The notes beneath the pieces were generated by a model that made no database searches, was not told where the DNA came from, and worked only from the letters and a program-made list of their open reading frames with translations. This document shows, in pieces, positions 1 through 7,431 of a stretch of DNA of 9,121 nt. The stretch comes from Holosporales bacterium. Its GTDB lineage: Bacteria > Pseudomonadota > Alphaproteobacteria > UBA3830 > JAIRMZ01. Numbering within the stretch: the first letter of the stretch is position 1; each line of letters starts with the position of its first letter. The translations under genes were made by a program, and so were the position numbers. The DNA lies in contig JAIRMZ010000108.1 of assembly GCA_031258355.1 (NCBI GenBank), forward strand, positions 1-9,121, read 5' to 3'.

Positions 1-275
1 ATAACAGGACCGACTTTCAGAAAGCCATGAGAAGCCAAAATTTCGGCCAATCGTCCCGAGAAAAGGGGGACAGATTCTTCTTTGTCTTTTCCTACGCCCA
101 ACTCCGGCGGCTTTTTCAACGATTTTAAGGCCTCCTTTTTTGTTTTTCTGTTGGCAATCACACCCATGCCTAAACCCACAAGGATCGCAAGAAGGAGACC
201 AATAAAAACCGCAATGAGCACAAAATAAACGATGGAGTGCTGATGCCCAACAGACAGATTCCAAAGCTTTGTCAT
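1..275 (-). CDS. tssM: Probable TssM/IcmF, N-terminal 91 codons (partial)
   Basis: This open frame starts at ATG 275-273, overlaps the tssL stop as ATGA, and runs off the left edge. I read one strong membrane segment (about residues 14-40, from SIVYFVLIAVFIG to LGMGVIA), a basic lysine-rich stretch (43-55), and then a cytosolic-looking segment with RLAEILASHGFLKVGPV at 75-91. TssM is the inner-membrane and periplasmic spine of the T6SS envelope complex and partners TssL and TssJ. tssM commonly follows tssL, so the position and coupled start support this call. No diagnostic TssM domain (P-loop or the large periplasmic part) lies inside the window, so the name rests on context plus one membrane helix. 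Many TssM proteins begin with two helices; only one is visible here. Another membrane protein of the cluster is possible. Confidence 0.6.
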   Translation of the reverse strand, partial: MTKLWNLSVGHQHSIVYFVLIAVFIGLLLAILVGLGMGVIANRKTKKEALKSLKKPPELGVGKDKEESVPLFSGRLAEILASHGFLKVGPV

Positions 276-1027
276 GTGTTGGGTTCCTTAATGGCCATAT
301 CTGCGATTGTTTTTGCTAAACGGACAATAGAAGAAGTTTCTGCTCGCCAGATCAGGCCCGTTCCCAACGTAAAACAAAACAGAAAGCCGTAGAAAGCATA
401 GTGCCACCAAGAAGGATCCGGCAATTCCTGCTTGGGAAGATCGATCAATGTCGGTTGATAACTTTGGCGAAAAATTCGTGCATCGAAAAAGTCCAAAGAA
501 GGATCTCCGTGGATGATAAAGCGGTGCAAGCGTTGTTTATAGTTGATAATTTCGGTTTTTTGTTCTTGTGTGCGATATTGTCCTTCGAACCCCAAGGACA
601 GTAATTCGAGATACAAAATCGCTATTTCTGTGAGTGTATTGTCGCGATTAAGAAGAAACTGATCGATCCGTTGAAAGATTTCCTCTCCGGCAACATGTGT
701 GCCAAAAAAGGCCGTTTCGAGGAGGTTCTGTTCCCAGTAAGAACGACCAGACCAAGAGAGATTGAGAAAAACCTCATCGGCGAAAGACACAAGAATGTAG
801 AGCGTTTCCTTCAAAAAGGAATCGATAAAATCTCCCCCCTGTTCCAAACATTGAACAGTATTTCGTTTCAAAAAATTATTGAGACGCTCCCAAAGAGGGT
901 CGACCTGATCTGGAGGCGTTTCCGATATCTGAGGGCTTTCCTGAGCGATTTTTTTACAAATGCGCACCTCTTCGTAAAAATCGTCAAACAGAGTGAGGAG
1001 AAAAGCGTTTCCTTCCGCATCACTCAT
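272..1027 (-). CDS. tssL: Type VI secretion protein TssL (DotU/IcmH family)
   Basis: TssL is a tail-anchored inner-membrane protein whose cytosolic domain binds the baseplate (TssK) and TssM. The 251-residue product shows the family signature in order: FADEVFLNLSW (82-92), LLETAFFGTHVAGEEIF (102-118) and LYLELLSLGFEGQYR (138-152). A single C-terminal membrane helix at about 209-228 is followed by a short tail of some 20 residues, the classic TssL topology. No OmpA/peptidoglycan-binding extension is present, so this is the short form. The start ATG at 1027 lies 9 bases after the tssK stop, with only a weak G-rich ribosome site (GGGG). The stop overlaps the next start. DotU is also found in type IVB secretion with IcmF, but the adjacent tssK fixes the system as type VI. 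Confidence 0.93.
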   Translation of the reverse strand: MSDAEGNAFLLTLFDDFYEEVRICKKIAQESPQISETPPDQVDPLWERLNNFLKRNTVQCLEQGGDFIDSFLKETLYILVSFADEVFLNLSWSGRSYWEQNLLETAFFGTHVAGEEIFQRIDQFLLNRDNTLTEIAILYLELLSLGFEGQYRTQEQKTEIINYKQRLHRFIIHGDPSLDFFDARIFRQSYQPTLIDLPKQELPDPSWWHYAFYGFLFCFTLGTGLIWRAETSSIVRLAKTIADMAIKEPNT

Positions 1028-1036
1028 GGCATCCCC

Positions 1037-2338
1037 CTAGGTGCGAACATACAAGGCGGCTGCTTGAGGACACTGATGTGTTTTCCCAGCATTGAAAATG
1101 CAGAGGTCTTCTTGAGCGCCCAGGTAAGGACTCCCCGGATCTACGGAGAGCAGCATCACGTCTTGCGGAGCGGAAATTCCTAATTCTCCTTCTGTGGAGA
1201 CAATTTTCCTGGATGCCCCCAGGACACGGTTGTCTCGAACCATCGGCATCTTTGACGGCGCTGCAATCTGCGCCCCCCGTATCCAATTCAAAAGATCGTT
1301 CTCGTTCATCTCTGGAGATTTACGAAACCCAACAAGGATATCCTGATTGTCTAAAAGCGCAGGAGAAAGGTGCAGCCGGAATCCTCCTGTCTCTTTCTCG
1401 AAAGGAATGGTGTAATAAGTCTGCTTCAGACTCTCTAAAGCGAATTGAAGACGATCCTCTAACTCCTTGAACAGTTTCTGCAAGTTTTCATGTTGATAAG
1501 GTGGGAGCCCCTCAAGATATTGGCTTGGCGTTAGGGAAAGGACATGCGCTACCGTTGTGGCTGCTGCTTGATAGAGCGTGAAAGGAGAGGTTTGTGATTC
1601 TTTCAGTAAAGCTTCCAGCGGCAAAACACCTTGTACAAGAGGACGGAGAATGGCTGCCACCTCTGAAGACAAGGCATAGCGCCGCTCGGAATAGTAATTG
1701 ATCTTTTCTCGAAGAATTCGGACAATCGCACGCCCCTTTTCTCGCAGCGCTTCTGGTGCGATAAGACAAGGCGCAATGTAGGGTGTGAGCCTGGGTCCTT
1801 GGTTGTCTTGAAGAATCTCCAAAAGGGGGAAGGCGGTAAAATGTCCAGAGACTTCTTCCTCGGAGATCAGACGCAGAAGAGGGCGAAGTCGCGGAATGCG
1901 GAGAGGATCTTCCCCCGTATTTTCGTCGCAAACAGTGTTTCCCTCTAAAGAGCTATAGCGTGCCTGATCGTCTTGCACACCATTTCGTCCAGGACGTTGA
2001 GCGGCAACAGCGGCATACAAGCGAAAAGGACGATCTCCGATCGTTTGTAAGATAGGTTTTAAGTCATAAACAACGGAGTTGTCTTGTGTCCCTTCATATT
2101 GGACAAGAAGTCCATCTGGGAAAATCGCTTCCAGATAAAGAAGCTGGACGCTTCCTGCCGTAAGCGCTGCCTCATCAATCTTGAAGGATAAGAGGCCGTA
2201 CGCATCAGGACGTGCCAAGCGAAAATGATAGGCCACCAGCGCAGAAAAACGGGCCGATTCTTGCTGAAAATGCTGAGGCGAAAGCAGCATGCCTTCATGC
2301 CATTGTACTGCGAGGGGAATATCAAAAAGTGCAGACAT
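1037..2338 (-). CDS. tssK: Type VI secretion baseplate protein TssK
   Basis: TssK is the trimeric baseplate subunit that links the T6SS wedge complex to the TssL/TssM membrane complex. The 433-residue product is near the usual family length of about 440-450. The N-terminal hallmark is clear: VQWHEGMLLSPQHFQQ at 11-26. The C-terminal half carries the expected LHLSPALL...DILVGFRKSP...RGAQIAAPSKMP pattern, followed by GSPYLGAQEDLCIFNA near the end. The ATG at 2338 is supported by a good Shine-Dalgarno, AGGAGG at 2350-2345, six bases upstream. It is the first gene of the leftward operon tssK-tssL-tssM and is divergent from rsmH. The conserved lipoprotein gene tssJ, often found just before tssK, is not here. 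The reading frame shows no sign of decay. Confidence 0.95.
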   Translation of the reverse strand: MSALFDIPLAVQWHEGMLLSPQHFQQESARFSALVAYHFRLARPDAYGLLSFKIDEAALTAGSVQLLYLEAIFPDGLLVQYEGTQDNSVVYDLKPILQTIGDRPFRLYAAVAAQRPGRNGVQDDQARYSSLEGNTVCDENTGEDPLRIPRLRPLLRLISEEEVSGHFTAFPLLEILQDNQGPRLTPYIAPCLIAPEALREKGRAIVRILREKINYYSERRYALSSEVAAILRPLVQGVLPLEALLKESQTSPFTLYQAAATTVAHVLSLTPSQYLEGLPPYQHENLQKLFKELEDRLQFALESLKQTYYTIPFEKETGGFRLHLSPALLDNQDILVGFRKSPEMNENDLLNWIRGAQIAAPSKMPMVRDNRVLGASRKIVSTEGELGISAPQDVMLLSVDPGSPYLGAQEDLCIFNAGKTHQCPQAAALYVRT

Positions 2339-2417
2339 GCACCGCCTCCTTCTCTCCCGAGGCAGCTTAGAAAGCGTTCCTTAACAAGTCGTTGATGTTT
2401 CAGAGTAGACTTTCCTT
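2339..2417. promoter_or_regulatory. Divergent tssK/rsmH intergenic region
   Basis: These 79 bases must hold the start signals for both the leftward T6SS operon and the rightward rsmH-ftsL-ftsI operon, unless tssK is read from elsewhere. Toward rsmH I see TTAACA (2381-2386) and TAGACT (2406-2411), but the 19-base spacer is long, so this is a weak candidate. If used, transcription would begin close to the rsmH ATG. Toward tssK no convincing -35/-10 pair was found; the only clear element is the tssK ribosome site at 2345-2350. There is no room for mraZ or a tssJ gene. Confidence 0.4.
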
Positions 2418-3320
2418 ATGCATGTACCCGTTCTCCTCTCTCCTATGGTGACGCAATTGGCGCCTCGTACTGGAGAAGTGTATATCGATGGAACCTTTGG
2501 GGAGGGAGGATATAGCCGTGCGATTTTATCGTCTTGTCCTTGCTCCGTTATCGCTTGTGATCGAGATCCTGCTGCTGTGCCTTATGCACAAGCGCTAGCA
2601 AAGCAATTTGGAGCGCGTTTCCAGTTCTTTTCTGCGCGCTTTTCAGAAATCCCCCTTCTTCTTGCACGCACAGGACTCTCTTCTGTGGAGGGTATGGTCT
2701 TTGACCTTGGCGTTTCCTCTTTACAAATTGATACTCCAGAACGGGGTTTTTCTTTTCAGAAAGAGGGCCCTTTAGATATGCGCATGGGGCCGGACTCTCT
2801 CTCTGCTATGGATCTCATCAATACTTTTCCAGAGGAAAAGATCGCAGAAATCCTTTGGCGTTATGGGGAGGAGCGTAAAGCGCGTTTCCTTGCACGAAAA
2901 ATTGGAGAAGCTCGGCAAAGGAAGCCTATTAAGACAACGATGGATCTACAGCGGATCGTTGCCTCCGCACTCCCAGGTCCTTCGACAAAGGATCCGGCAA
3001 CACGCACATTTCAGGCTCTCAGAATCTTTATCAACGATGAACTTCATGAGCTCCAACAAGCATTGACGCATGCTACACAGTACATCAAACCGGAAGGGCG
3101 TCTTGTTGTTGTTTCTTTCCATTCATTAGAGGATCGCCTGGTCAAGCAGTTTCTCAAAGGACCTGGAGTTTCTTCTGATCCCATTTTTGGTCAACCGCTA
3201 TCTGAAGATACTCCCTTCAAAAATTTGTTAAAAAAACCCATTATACCCTCTCGGGAGGAGAGGCAAGCGTATCCGCGCGCGCGCTCGGCAAGGATGCGCG
3301 TTGGTATAAGGAGAGGATGA
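2418..3320 (+). CDS. rsmH: 16S rRNA (cytosine-1402-N4)-methyltransferase RsmH
   Basis: RsmH (formerly MraW) uses S-adenosylmethionine to methylate N4 of C1402 in 16S rRNA, tuning the ribosomal P site. The 300-residue product is full length. Visible family blocks are HVPVLL (2-7), the SAM-binding DGTFGEGGYSRAI (24-36), the acidic ACDRD (46-50), VFDLGVSSLQID (94-105), ERGFSF..EGPLDMRMG (108-124), DPATRTFQALRIFINDEL (192-209), VVSFHSLEDR (231-240) and the C-terminal YPRARSARMR (285-294). The wording is alphaproteobacterial. The start at 2418 is set by the conserved HVPVLL immediately after Met, although no clear Shine-Dalgarno precedes it. It heads a tight operon with ftsL and ftsI; the stop overlaps the ftsL start as ATGA. 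The usual upstream partner mraZ is missing. Confidence 0.97.
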   Translation: MHVPVLLSPMVTQLAPRTGEVYIDGTFGEGGYSRAILSSCPCSVIACDRDPAAVPYAQALAKQFGARFQFFSARFSEIPLLLARTGLSSVEGMVFDLGVSSLQIDTPERGFSFQKEGPLDMRMGPDSLSAMDLINTFPEEKIAEILWRYGEERKARFLARKIGEARQRKPIKTTMDLQRIVASALPGPSTKDPATRTFQALRIFINDELHELQQALTHATQYIKPEGRLVVVSFHSLEDRLVKQFLKGPGVSSDPIFGQPLSEDTPFKNLLKKPIIPSREERQAYPRARSARMRVGIRRG

Positions 3321-3667
3321 TGTCTCGGTCGACCTTTCCATTACTGTTTCTCGTCATCGTTCTAGGCTTGGCTCTTTTCCATTTGAAGTATCGCGTTGTC
3401 AGTGTTGAGGAAACTCTGCGAACCTTGACGAAGGAGATCGCGCAGGAAGAAGAACGGCAGCATATTCTGCGCGCAGAATGGAAATATGCAACAGACGCGC
3501 AACGGATCCAGAAACTTGCACAAAAGCATTTAGGTTTCCTCCCGATTAAACCGAAACAACTCATAAAGAAGGAAGAATTTTGGCGTCTTTTCCCGGTTCA
3601 AGACGCTTTGGGGAATCTTATCGATAAGGAGGAAGATTCTTGGGTTTCGCCTCAGCGGAGTCCTTGA
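3317..3667 (+). CDS. ftsL: Cell division protein FtsL (alphaproteobacterial type)
   Basis: FtsL is a small bitopic division protein that, with FtsB and FtsQ, activates FtsW/FtsI at the septum. The 116-residue product has one N-terminal membrane helix (about 7-22), a periplasmic leucine-zipper-like coiled coil (about 28-55, VEETLRTLTKEIAQEEE), and then LRAEWKYATDAQRIQKLAQ (51-69) with HLGFLPIKPKQL, a pattern typical of alphaproteobacterial FtsL. Two consecutive ATG codons are available. The first (3317) overlaps the rsmH stop, while the second (3320) sits a better six bases after AAGGAG (3308-3313). I give the first, but the second may be the true start. The position between rsmH and ftsI strongly supports the name, since FtsL sequences are poorly conserved. 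Confidence 0.9.
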   Translation: MMSRSTFPLLFLVIVLGLALFHLKYRVVSVEETLRTLTKEIAQEEERQHILRAEWKYATDAQRIQKLAQKHLGFLPIKPKQLIKKEEFWRLFPVQDALGNLIDKEEDSWVSPQRSP

Positions 3668-3668
3668 G

Positions 3669-5324
3669 ATGCGTAAACCAGAAGTTCATCACCTTTTGCG
3701 CTGGCTGGATCAATACGGAGAGCCCCTTCGGCAGTCCATTGAAAAACGGCGTAAGCGCATTGTTCTTGGAATGAGCGTCTTTGTCTTTTTTGCCAGCCTC
3801 GTTTTGACCCGTTTGTTTCAGGTGATGGTCCTCGGAGAGGCTTTGGAAGGAACCGCTTCTCCATCCTTTGATACACCGATGCTACATTTTTCTCGCGCGG
3901 ATATCGTCGATCGGCGGGGGGCGCTGATTGCGACCAGTCTCCCCACGGTCTCTGTCTATGCAAATCCGAAGGAGCTTTTAGATCCTGTTAACGACGCACA
4001 GAAGCTTGTGCAAATGTTGCCTGATATCAATCAAGAGCGTTTGGTTCGTCGCTTGACCTCTCCTAAAGGATTTGTTTGGGTCAAACATCATCTCACGCCT
4101 ACGGAGCAAAAAGCTGTTTTACGTCTAGGGATTCCTGGCGTGTATTTCCAGAAGACAGAACGCCGTGTCTATCCTAATGGGGCGCTGTTCGCGCATGTTA
4201 TTGGACTGACAGATATCGATAATCACGGAATTGCCGGAGCAGAGAAGGCTTTTGACGATGCCCTTTCCTCCTCAACAGAGCCAATTGCCCTCTCTGTCGA
4301 TGGCCCACTTCAGCATGCAGTGCGTGAAATTCTGATCGCAGGCCTTGAGGAATTCAGGGCGATTGGCGCAGCAGGGCTAGTGATTGATTTAGAGACGGGG
4401 GAGATCCTCTCCTTGGTCTCTCTCCCCGATTTCGATCCCAATCAAGTGAAAGCCGCTTCTCCCAAGGAGATCTTCAATCGAGTGACCTGTGCTGTGTTTG
4501 AGCCAGGATCGGTGGCTAAGATCTTGAATACGGCTTTTGCCTTGGAAAGCGGTCTCGTGACGATAAATACAAAATTTGATGCCAGTGAGCCGCTTCATGT
4601 TGGGAGTTTCACGATTCATGATTTCCACGGCTTGGGACGCGCGCTCACGGTAGCGGAAATTCTGACAAAATCCTCCAACATTGGGTCCGCTAAGATAGCA
4701 ATGAAAATTGGAGCCAAGGCACAGCAAGCTTTTTTTAAGAAACTTGGTCTTCTCTCATCCTTACCCTTTGAACTTTGTGAAATTCAGGCTCCTTTGTATC
4801 CTAAGCCTTGGAATGAGATCCATGCAATTACTATTGCCTACGGGCATGGAATTGCCTTCAATCCTCTGCACCTTGCTGCGGCTGTAGGTGGTATTATTCA
4901 TAAAGGCCTTTATCATGTGCCAACGATTCTGAAGAGCAACACCGTTGGATCAGGACGGCGCATTTTGTCAGAACAGGTTTCTCGTCAAGTCTGTTCTCTG
5001 CTTCGCCTTGTTGTCACAGAGGGGACAAGCCGTAAAGCAGAGGTTAAGGAATATTTCGTTCTTGGAAAAACGGGATCTGCGGAAAAGGTACACGGAGGAC
5101 ATAGAGGGTACAGAAAAGATGCCAACATCTGTACATTTATCGGCGCTTTTCCTGACTCTGCCCCTCGTTATCTTGTGTATGTTTTGCTGGACGAGCCTAA
5201 GGCAACTCCACGAACTTTCGGCTACACATCTGCGGGATGGAACGCTGCTGTGGTTGCGGCACGTGTGATCGAACGGGCAGGCCCAATTCTTGGAGTCCTC
5301 CCTGTAGATGTGCCTGCCTCATAA
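3669..5324 (+). CDS. ftsI: Septal peptidoglycan transpeptidase FtsI (class B PBP, PBP3)
   Basis: FtsI cross-links septal peptidoglycan together with the glycosyltransferase FtsW. The 551-residue product has a short cytosolic N-terminus, one membrane anchor (about 31-51), a pedestal/dimerisation domain beginning RADIVDRRGALIATSLPTVSVYANP (about 76-100), and a C-terminal penicillin-binding transpeptidase domain. All three catalytic motifs are present: SxxK as S281-V-A-K284 in FEPGSVAK, SxN as S335-S-N337 in TKSSNIGS, and KTG at 467-469 in VLGKTGSAEK. YGHGI (391-395) is also typical. ATG 3669 lies 1 base after the ftsL stop, with GGAG (3657-3660) eight bases upstream. The gene is intact. In most dcw clusters murE would follow at once; here an unrelated gene follows. 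Confidence 0.96.
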   Translation: MRKPEVHHLLRWLDQYGEPLRQSIEKRRKRIVLGMSVFVFFASLVLTRLFQVMVLGEALEGTASPSFDTPMLHFSRADIVDRRGALIATSLPTVSVYANPKELLDPVNDAQKLVQMLPDINQERLVRRLTSPKGFVWVKHHLTPTEQKAVLRLGIPGVYFQKTERRVYPNGALFAHVIGLTDIDNHGIAGAEKAFDDALSSSTEPIALSVDGPLQHAVREILIAGLEEFRAIGAAGLVIDLETGEILSLVSLPDFDPNQVKAASPKEIFNRVTCAVFEPGSVAKILNTAFALESGLVTINTKFDASEPLHVGSFTIHDFHGLGRALTVAEILTKSSNIGSAKIAMKIGAKAQQAFFKKLGLLSSLPFELCEIQAPLYPKPWNEIHAITIAYGHGIAFNPLHLAAAVGGIIHKGLYHVPTILKSNTVGSGRRILSEQVSRQVCSLLRLVVTEGTSRKAEVKEYFVLGKTGSAEKVHGGHRGYRKDANICTFIGAFPDSAPRYLVYVLLDEPKATPRTFGYTSAGWNAAVVAARVIERAGPILGVLPVDVPAS

Positions 5325-5356
5325 AATGGTCTCAAATTTAAAGAAATATCCCCCTA

Positions 5357-5385
5357 TTGACAACGATATTAATTGTAGTTATTTT
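5357..5385 (+). promoter_or_regulatory. Sigma-70-type promoter of the metallopeptidase gene
   Basis: A perfect -35 hexamer TTGACA (5357-5362) is followed after exactly 17 bases by TATTTT (5380-5385, 4 of 6 matches to TATAAT) in an AT-rich spacer. Transcription would start near 5392, about 23 bases before the preferred ATG at 5415, which is preceded by AGAGG (5404-5408). It would give the downstream gene expression independent of the division operon. This is the best promoter match I found in the window. Confidence 0.6.
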
Positions 5386-5414
5386 ATACATGTATTTTGT
5401 TTTAGAGGTTGATC

Positions 5415-7238
5415 ATGAAAAAATATTTGTCTGTTGTTTTCGCATTGTTGAGCAGTTCTGCGCTCGGAATGCTTTCTTGCTCCCCTGCGCCTATTCCTTT
5501 GGAAGAGGAATCAAGGCGGCAGTTCACTCAAAGGCTTAATGAATTAGAGGCATCGCTTGATGCAAGTCCAGAGGCTCTTATTTGCCCAAGCGAAGATTTT
5601 CTCCCCATGATGAGGAAAATTTTATTGGAGAAGAAACATCCAGCATCGGATATGCTTGCACGAATCTTTTCTGTAGAGGAAACCTGTTTTTTAGTTTTTG
5701 GCAATATTACACCAGATCGTATGCCATCCATAACGACTCTTATGAAAACTGTTCGAGAAACTCTCCTACCAGAATATCAGAAAGAACTGGACCAGGTTAT
5801 TACATCATTGGCTGAAGGAGATCAAAGGTCGTTCTGCGATCTATCTCAGAATCTTGCGAAGGCCTTACAAGAGAACGACTCCTCTCAATTATTGGATAAT
5901 GTGCTCCAAAGATGTTTTTCCTCTTGCCGGAAGGACTTCTCTGAAATTGGCTCATTAGAAGATGCACGACTCCTTCTAGGTGGATGTAATGATGCTATAG
6001 AACATTTATGTGCTTTGGATCCAGAAAATCGACCTTTTTTGCGAGAAAATCTTGCAAATTTAGAGAAATGCCTGATATCAGCGATCTCAGCAGATCCAGA
6101 ATTACCAATAAATAGTAGCGCGTCCTGCCAACGTCTTTTTAGCGAAACACAATCGGTGAAAGATCAGCTTTGGGATATTGGGGCCAGAGAGAGAATGTAT
6201 GCCGCATCACGATCCCTCCTGCAGGGAGAAGAAGAAGGAAAGGGACAAGCTCTTTTAATCCTGCTCACCCAAAAGGTTCCTGATCTTCGGGAGATCCGTG
6301 TTGTGGATGCCTTTTCCCTTATATCTGCCCAAAAGATACCACCAGAAAAGCGGGAGAATCTTCTAGGCATGCTCAGAAGAGATGATGCAGGCGAGATTTC
6401 TGGAAAGATAAAATCCTTTTTAGAAAACTGTTGTTTTTTTACTGTGTCTGAAAGTGATGATACTCCTGATCTTGCGTTACGAGATACTGTAATACACTCC
6501 GTTCTGAAGGAGAATGAAAAAAATCGTGTCTACCGACAAGTGATGCTTTCCTTTGTTGCTTCCTGGGAACCTGGAAATCAGCGACTCAATGGCTGGGGAC
6601 CCTGCTCAGAAAAACTTCGCGTTTTCAAGGCAGAGGGCGGTCAATGGGGAAAACATGGCCTTGCTCTTAATCCTGACGAGAGTGAATGTTACGATAGAAC
6701 CTTATCTTCTGAAGGTGTGAAATCCTATCTAGCGTTGGGAATGACGAGCACAGTTTCTCATGAAATTGGCCATGCGCTACTAGAAACCTGCCTTCCTATG
6801 GCAAAAGAAGGGGAATCTGTACTTGAGGCAATAATGGAAGGATCTGTTACCGCCCAAGTTGGGGGATGCTTTTTTGACATGACCTACAATGAAGAAAGAG
6901 TGAAGCAATTTATTGCTCGTCGGTTCGAAGTAGACCCATCGTCCCTTAGCGATGATTTCTTTAGGAAATTTTGGGTTTGTGTGCTTTTTGGCCCAAGTGT
7001 GGAAAGAGAGCATGTCCAAATTCAGGGAACACACTATGATCCAGTACGTAAGACTCTCTATGTCTATGCATTGTGTGATGCTGCTTACGCGTTAAGTGAA
7101 AGGAGGGATGTGCGGTTTGCTCATATAAGTCCTCCTCCAGGGCGCTCCCCAGAGATCCAAATGGAGATACACTATACTCCTAACGATGTGTTAGGTGCTT
7201 ACTACGATCTTTTACGTTGTCTCAACGGCGCTGAGTAA
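5415..7238 (+). CDS. Exported cysteine-rich HEXXH zinc metallopeptidase, family unassigned
   Basis: I do not recognise a named family. The 607-residue product starts at ATG 5415, six bases after AGAGG; a TTG six bases earlier is in frame but abuts that ribosome site. The N-terminus MKKYLSVVFALLSSSALG is a Sec signal. Cleavage could follow ALG (18), or MLSC at 19-22 could act as a loose lipobox, making it a lipoprotein. Near the C-terminus SHEIGH supplies the zinc motif H449-E450-x-x-H453, and LEAIMEG offers E471 or E475 as a gluzincin-like third ligand. Residues 23-440 are mostly helical-looking with no motif I know. There are 19 cysteines, which suggests disulfides outside the cytoplasm. By eye it is more AT-rich than ftsI. 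Its own promoter and odd position after ftsI suggest an accessory gene. Peptidase activity is inferred from the motif; substrate and role are unknown. Confidence 0.8.
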   Translation: MKKYLSVVFALLSSSALGMLSCSPAPIPLEEESRRQFTQRLNELEASLDASPEALICPSEDFLPMMRKILLEKKHPASDMLARIFSVEETCFLVFGNITPDRMPSITTLMKTVRETLLPEYQKELDQVITSLAEGDQRSFCDLSQNLAKALQENDSSQLLDNVLQRCFSSCRKDFSEIGSLEDARLLLGGCNDAIEHLCALDPENRPFLRENLANLEKCLISAISADPELPINSSASCQRLFSETQSVKDQLWDIGARERMYAASRSLLQGEEEGKGQALLILLTQKVPDLREIRVVDAFSLISAQKIPPEKRENLLGMLRRDDAGEISGKIKSFLENCCFFTVSESDDTPDLALRDTVIHSVLKENEKNRVYRQVMLSFVASWEPGNQRLNGWGPCSEKLRVFKAEGGQWGKHGLALNPDESECYDRTLSSEGVKSYLALGMTSTVSHEIGHALLETCLPMAKEGESVLEAIMEGSVTAQVGGCFFDMTYNEERVKQFIARRFEVDPSSLSDDFFRKFWVCVLFGPSVEREHVQIQGTHYDPVRKTLYVYALCDAAYALSERRDVRFAHISPPPGRSPEIQMEIHYTPNDVLGAYYDLLRCLNGAE

Positions 7239-7429
7239 AGATCTTTGTTCTACAGGCAGAGAAAAGGAGGGAAGGATCCTTCCTTTTCTCTTAACTAGGG
7301 AGGACAACAAAGTTAGCCCGCTCCTACCTATCGACATTTCTCCAAGAAGCAAGCAATGCCCTACAAGTTATGAGCCGTGGTCTCGTAACCGTTCCAAGGA
7401 AGCGTAGAGGAAGAAAAGGGGGCTTTCCC
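7239..7429. other. Convergent intergenic region
   Basis: This stretch separates the rightward metallopeptidase gene from the leftward symporter gene. It holds an imperfect hairpin (7259-7290) close to the metallopeptidase stop and a G/C hairpin next to the symporter stop (7417-7431). Between them, around 7291-7400, I see no credible gene, tRNA or repeat. The short frames crossing it run on antisense to the symporter and have no homology I recognise. Confidence 0.6.
7259..7290. terminator. Hairpin after metallopeptidase gene, possible terminator
   Basis: GAGAAAAGGA (7259-7268) pairs perfectly with TCCTTTTCTC (7281-7290) around a 12-base loop that contains the palindrome GGATCC. It begins 21 bases after the TAA stop. 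No T-run follows on either strand, so intrinsic termination is doubtful. It may instead stabilise the 3' end of the transcript. Confidence 0.4.
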
Positions 7430-7431
7430 CT
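7411..7431 (-). terminator. Short intrinsic terminator of the symporter gene
   Basis: Read on the minus strand, AGGGG (7431-7427) pairs with CCCCT (7421-7417) around a 5-base loop, followed by a T-rich run TTTCTT. The stem overlaps the symporter TAG stop. The stem is only five pairs but GC-rich, so a modest terminator is plausible. Confidence 0.45.

Noticed and set aside
671..1183. 170-codon plus-strand frame across tssL and the end of tssK
   Set aside because: It is antisense to two well-recognised T6SS genes and its translation shows no family features.
272..2338. Type IVB (Dot/Icm) secretion instead of type VI
   Set aside because: DotU and IcmF occur in both systems, but the adjacent TssK with its WHEGMLLSPQHFQQ signature is specific to type VI.
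5276..5318. Inverted repeat GGCAGGC / GCCTGCC at the end of ftsI as a terminator
   Set aside because: It lies inside coding sequence with a 29-base loop and no T-run after it.
5409..5414. Upstream TTG start for the metallopeptidase
   Set aside because: It directly abuts the AGAGG ribosome site, whereas ATG 5415 has a proper six-base spacer and gives a normal signal peptide beginning MKK.
7239..7429. tRNA or small RNA gene in the convergent spacer
   Set aside because: No cloverleaf arms or T-loop consensus could be found; only simple hairpins near the two stop codons.
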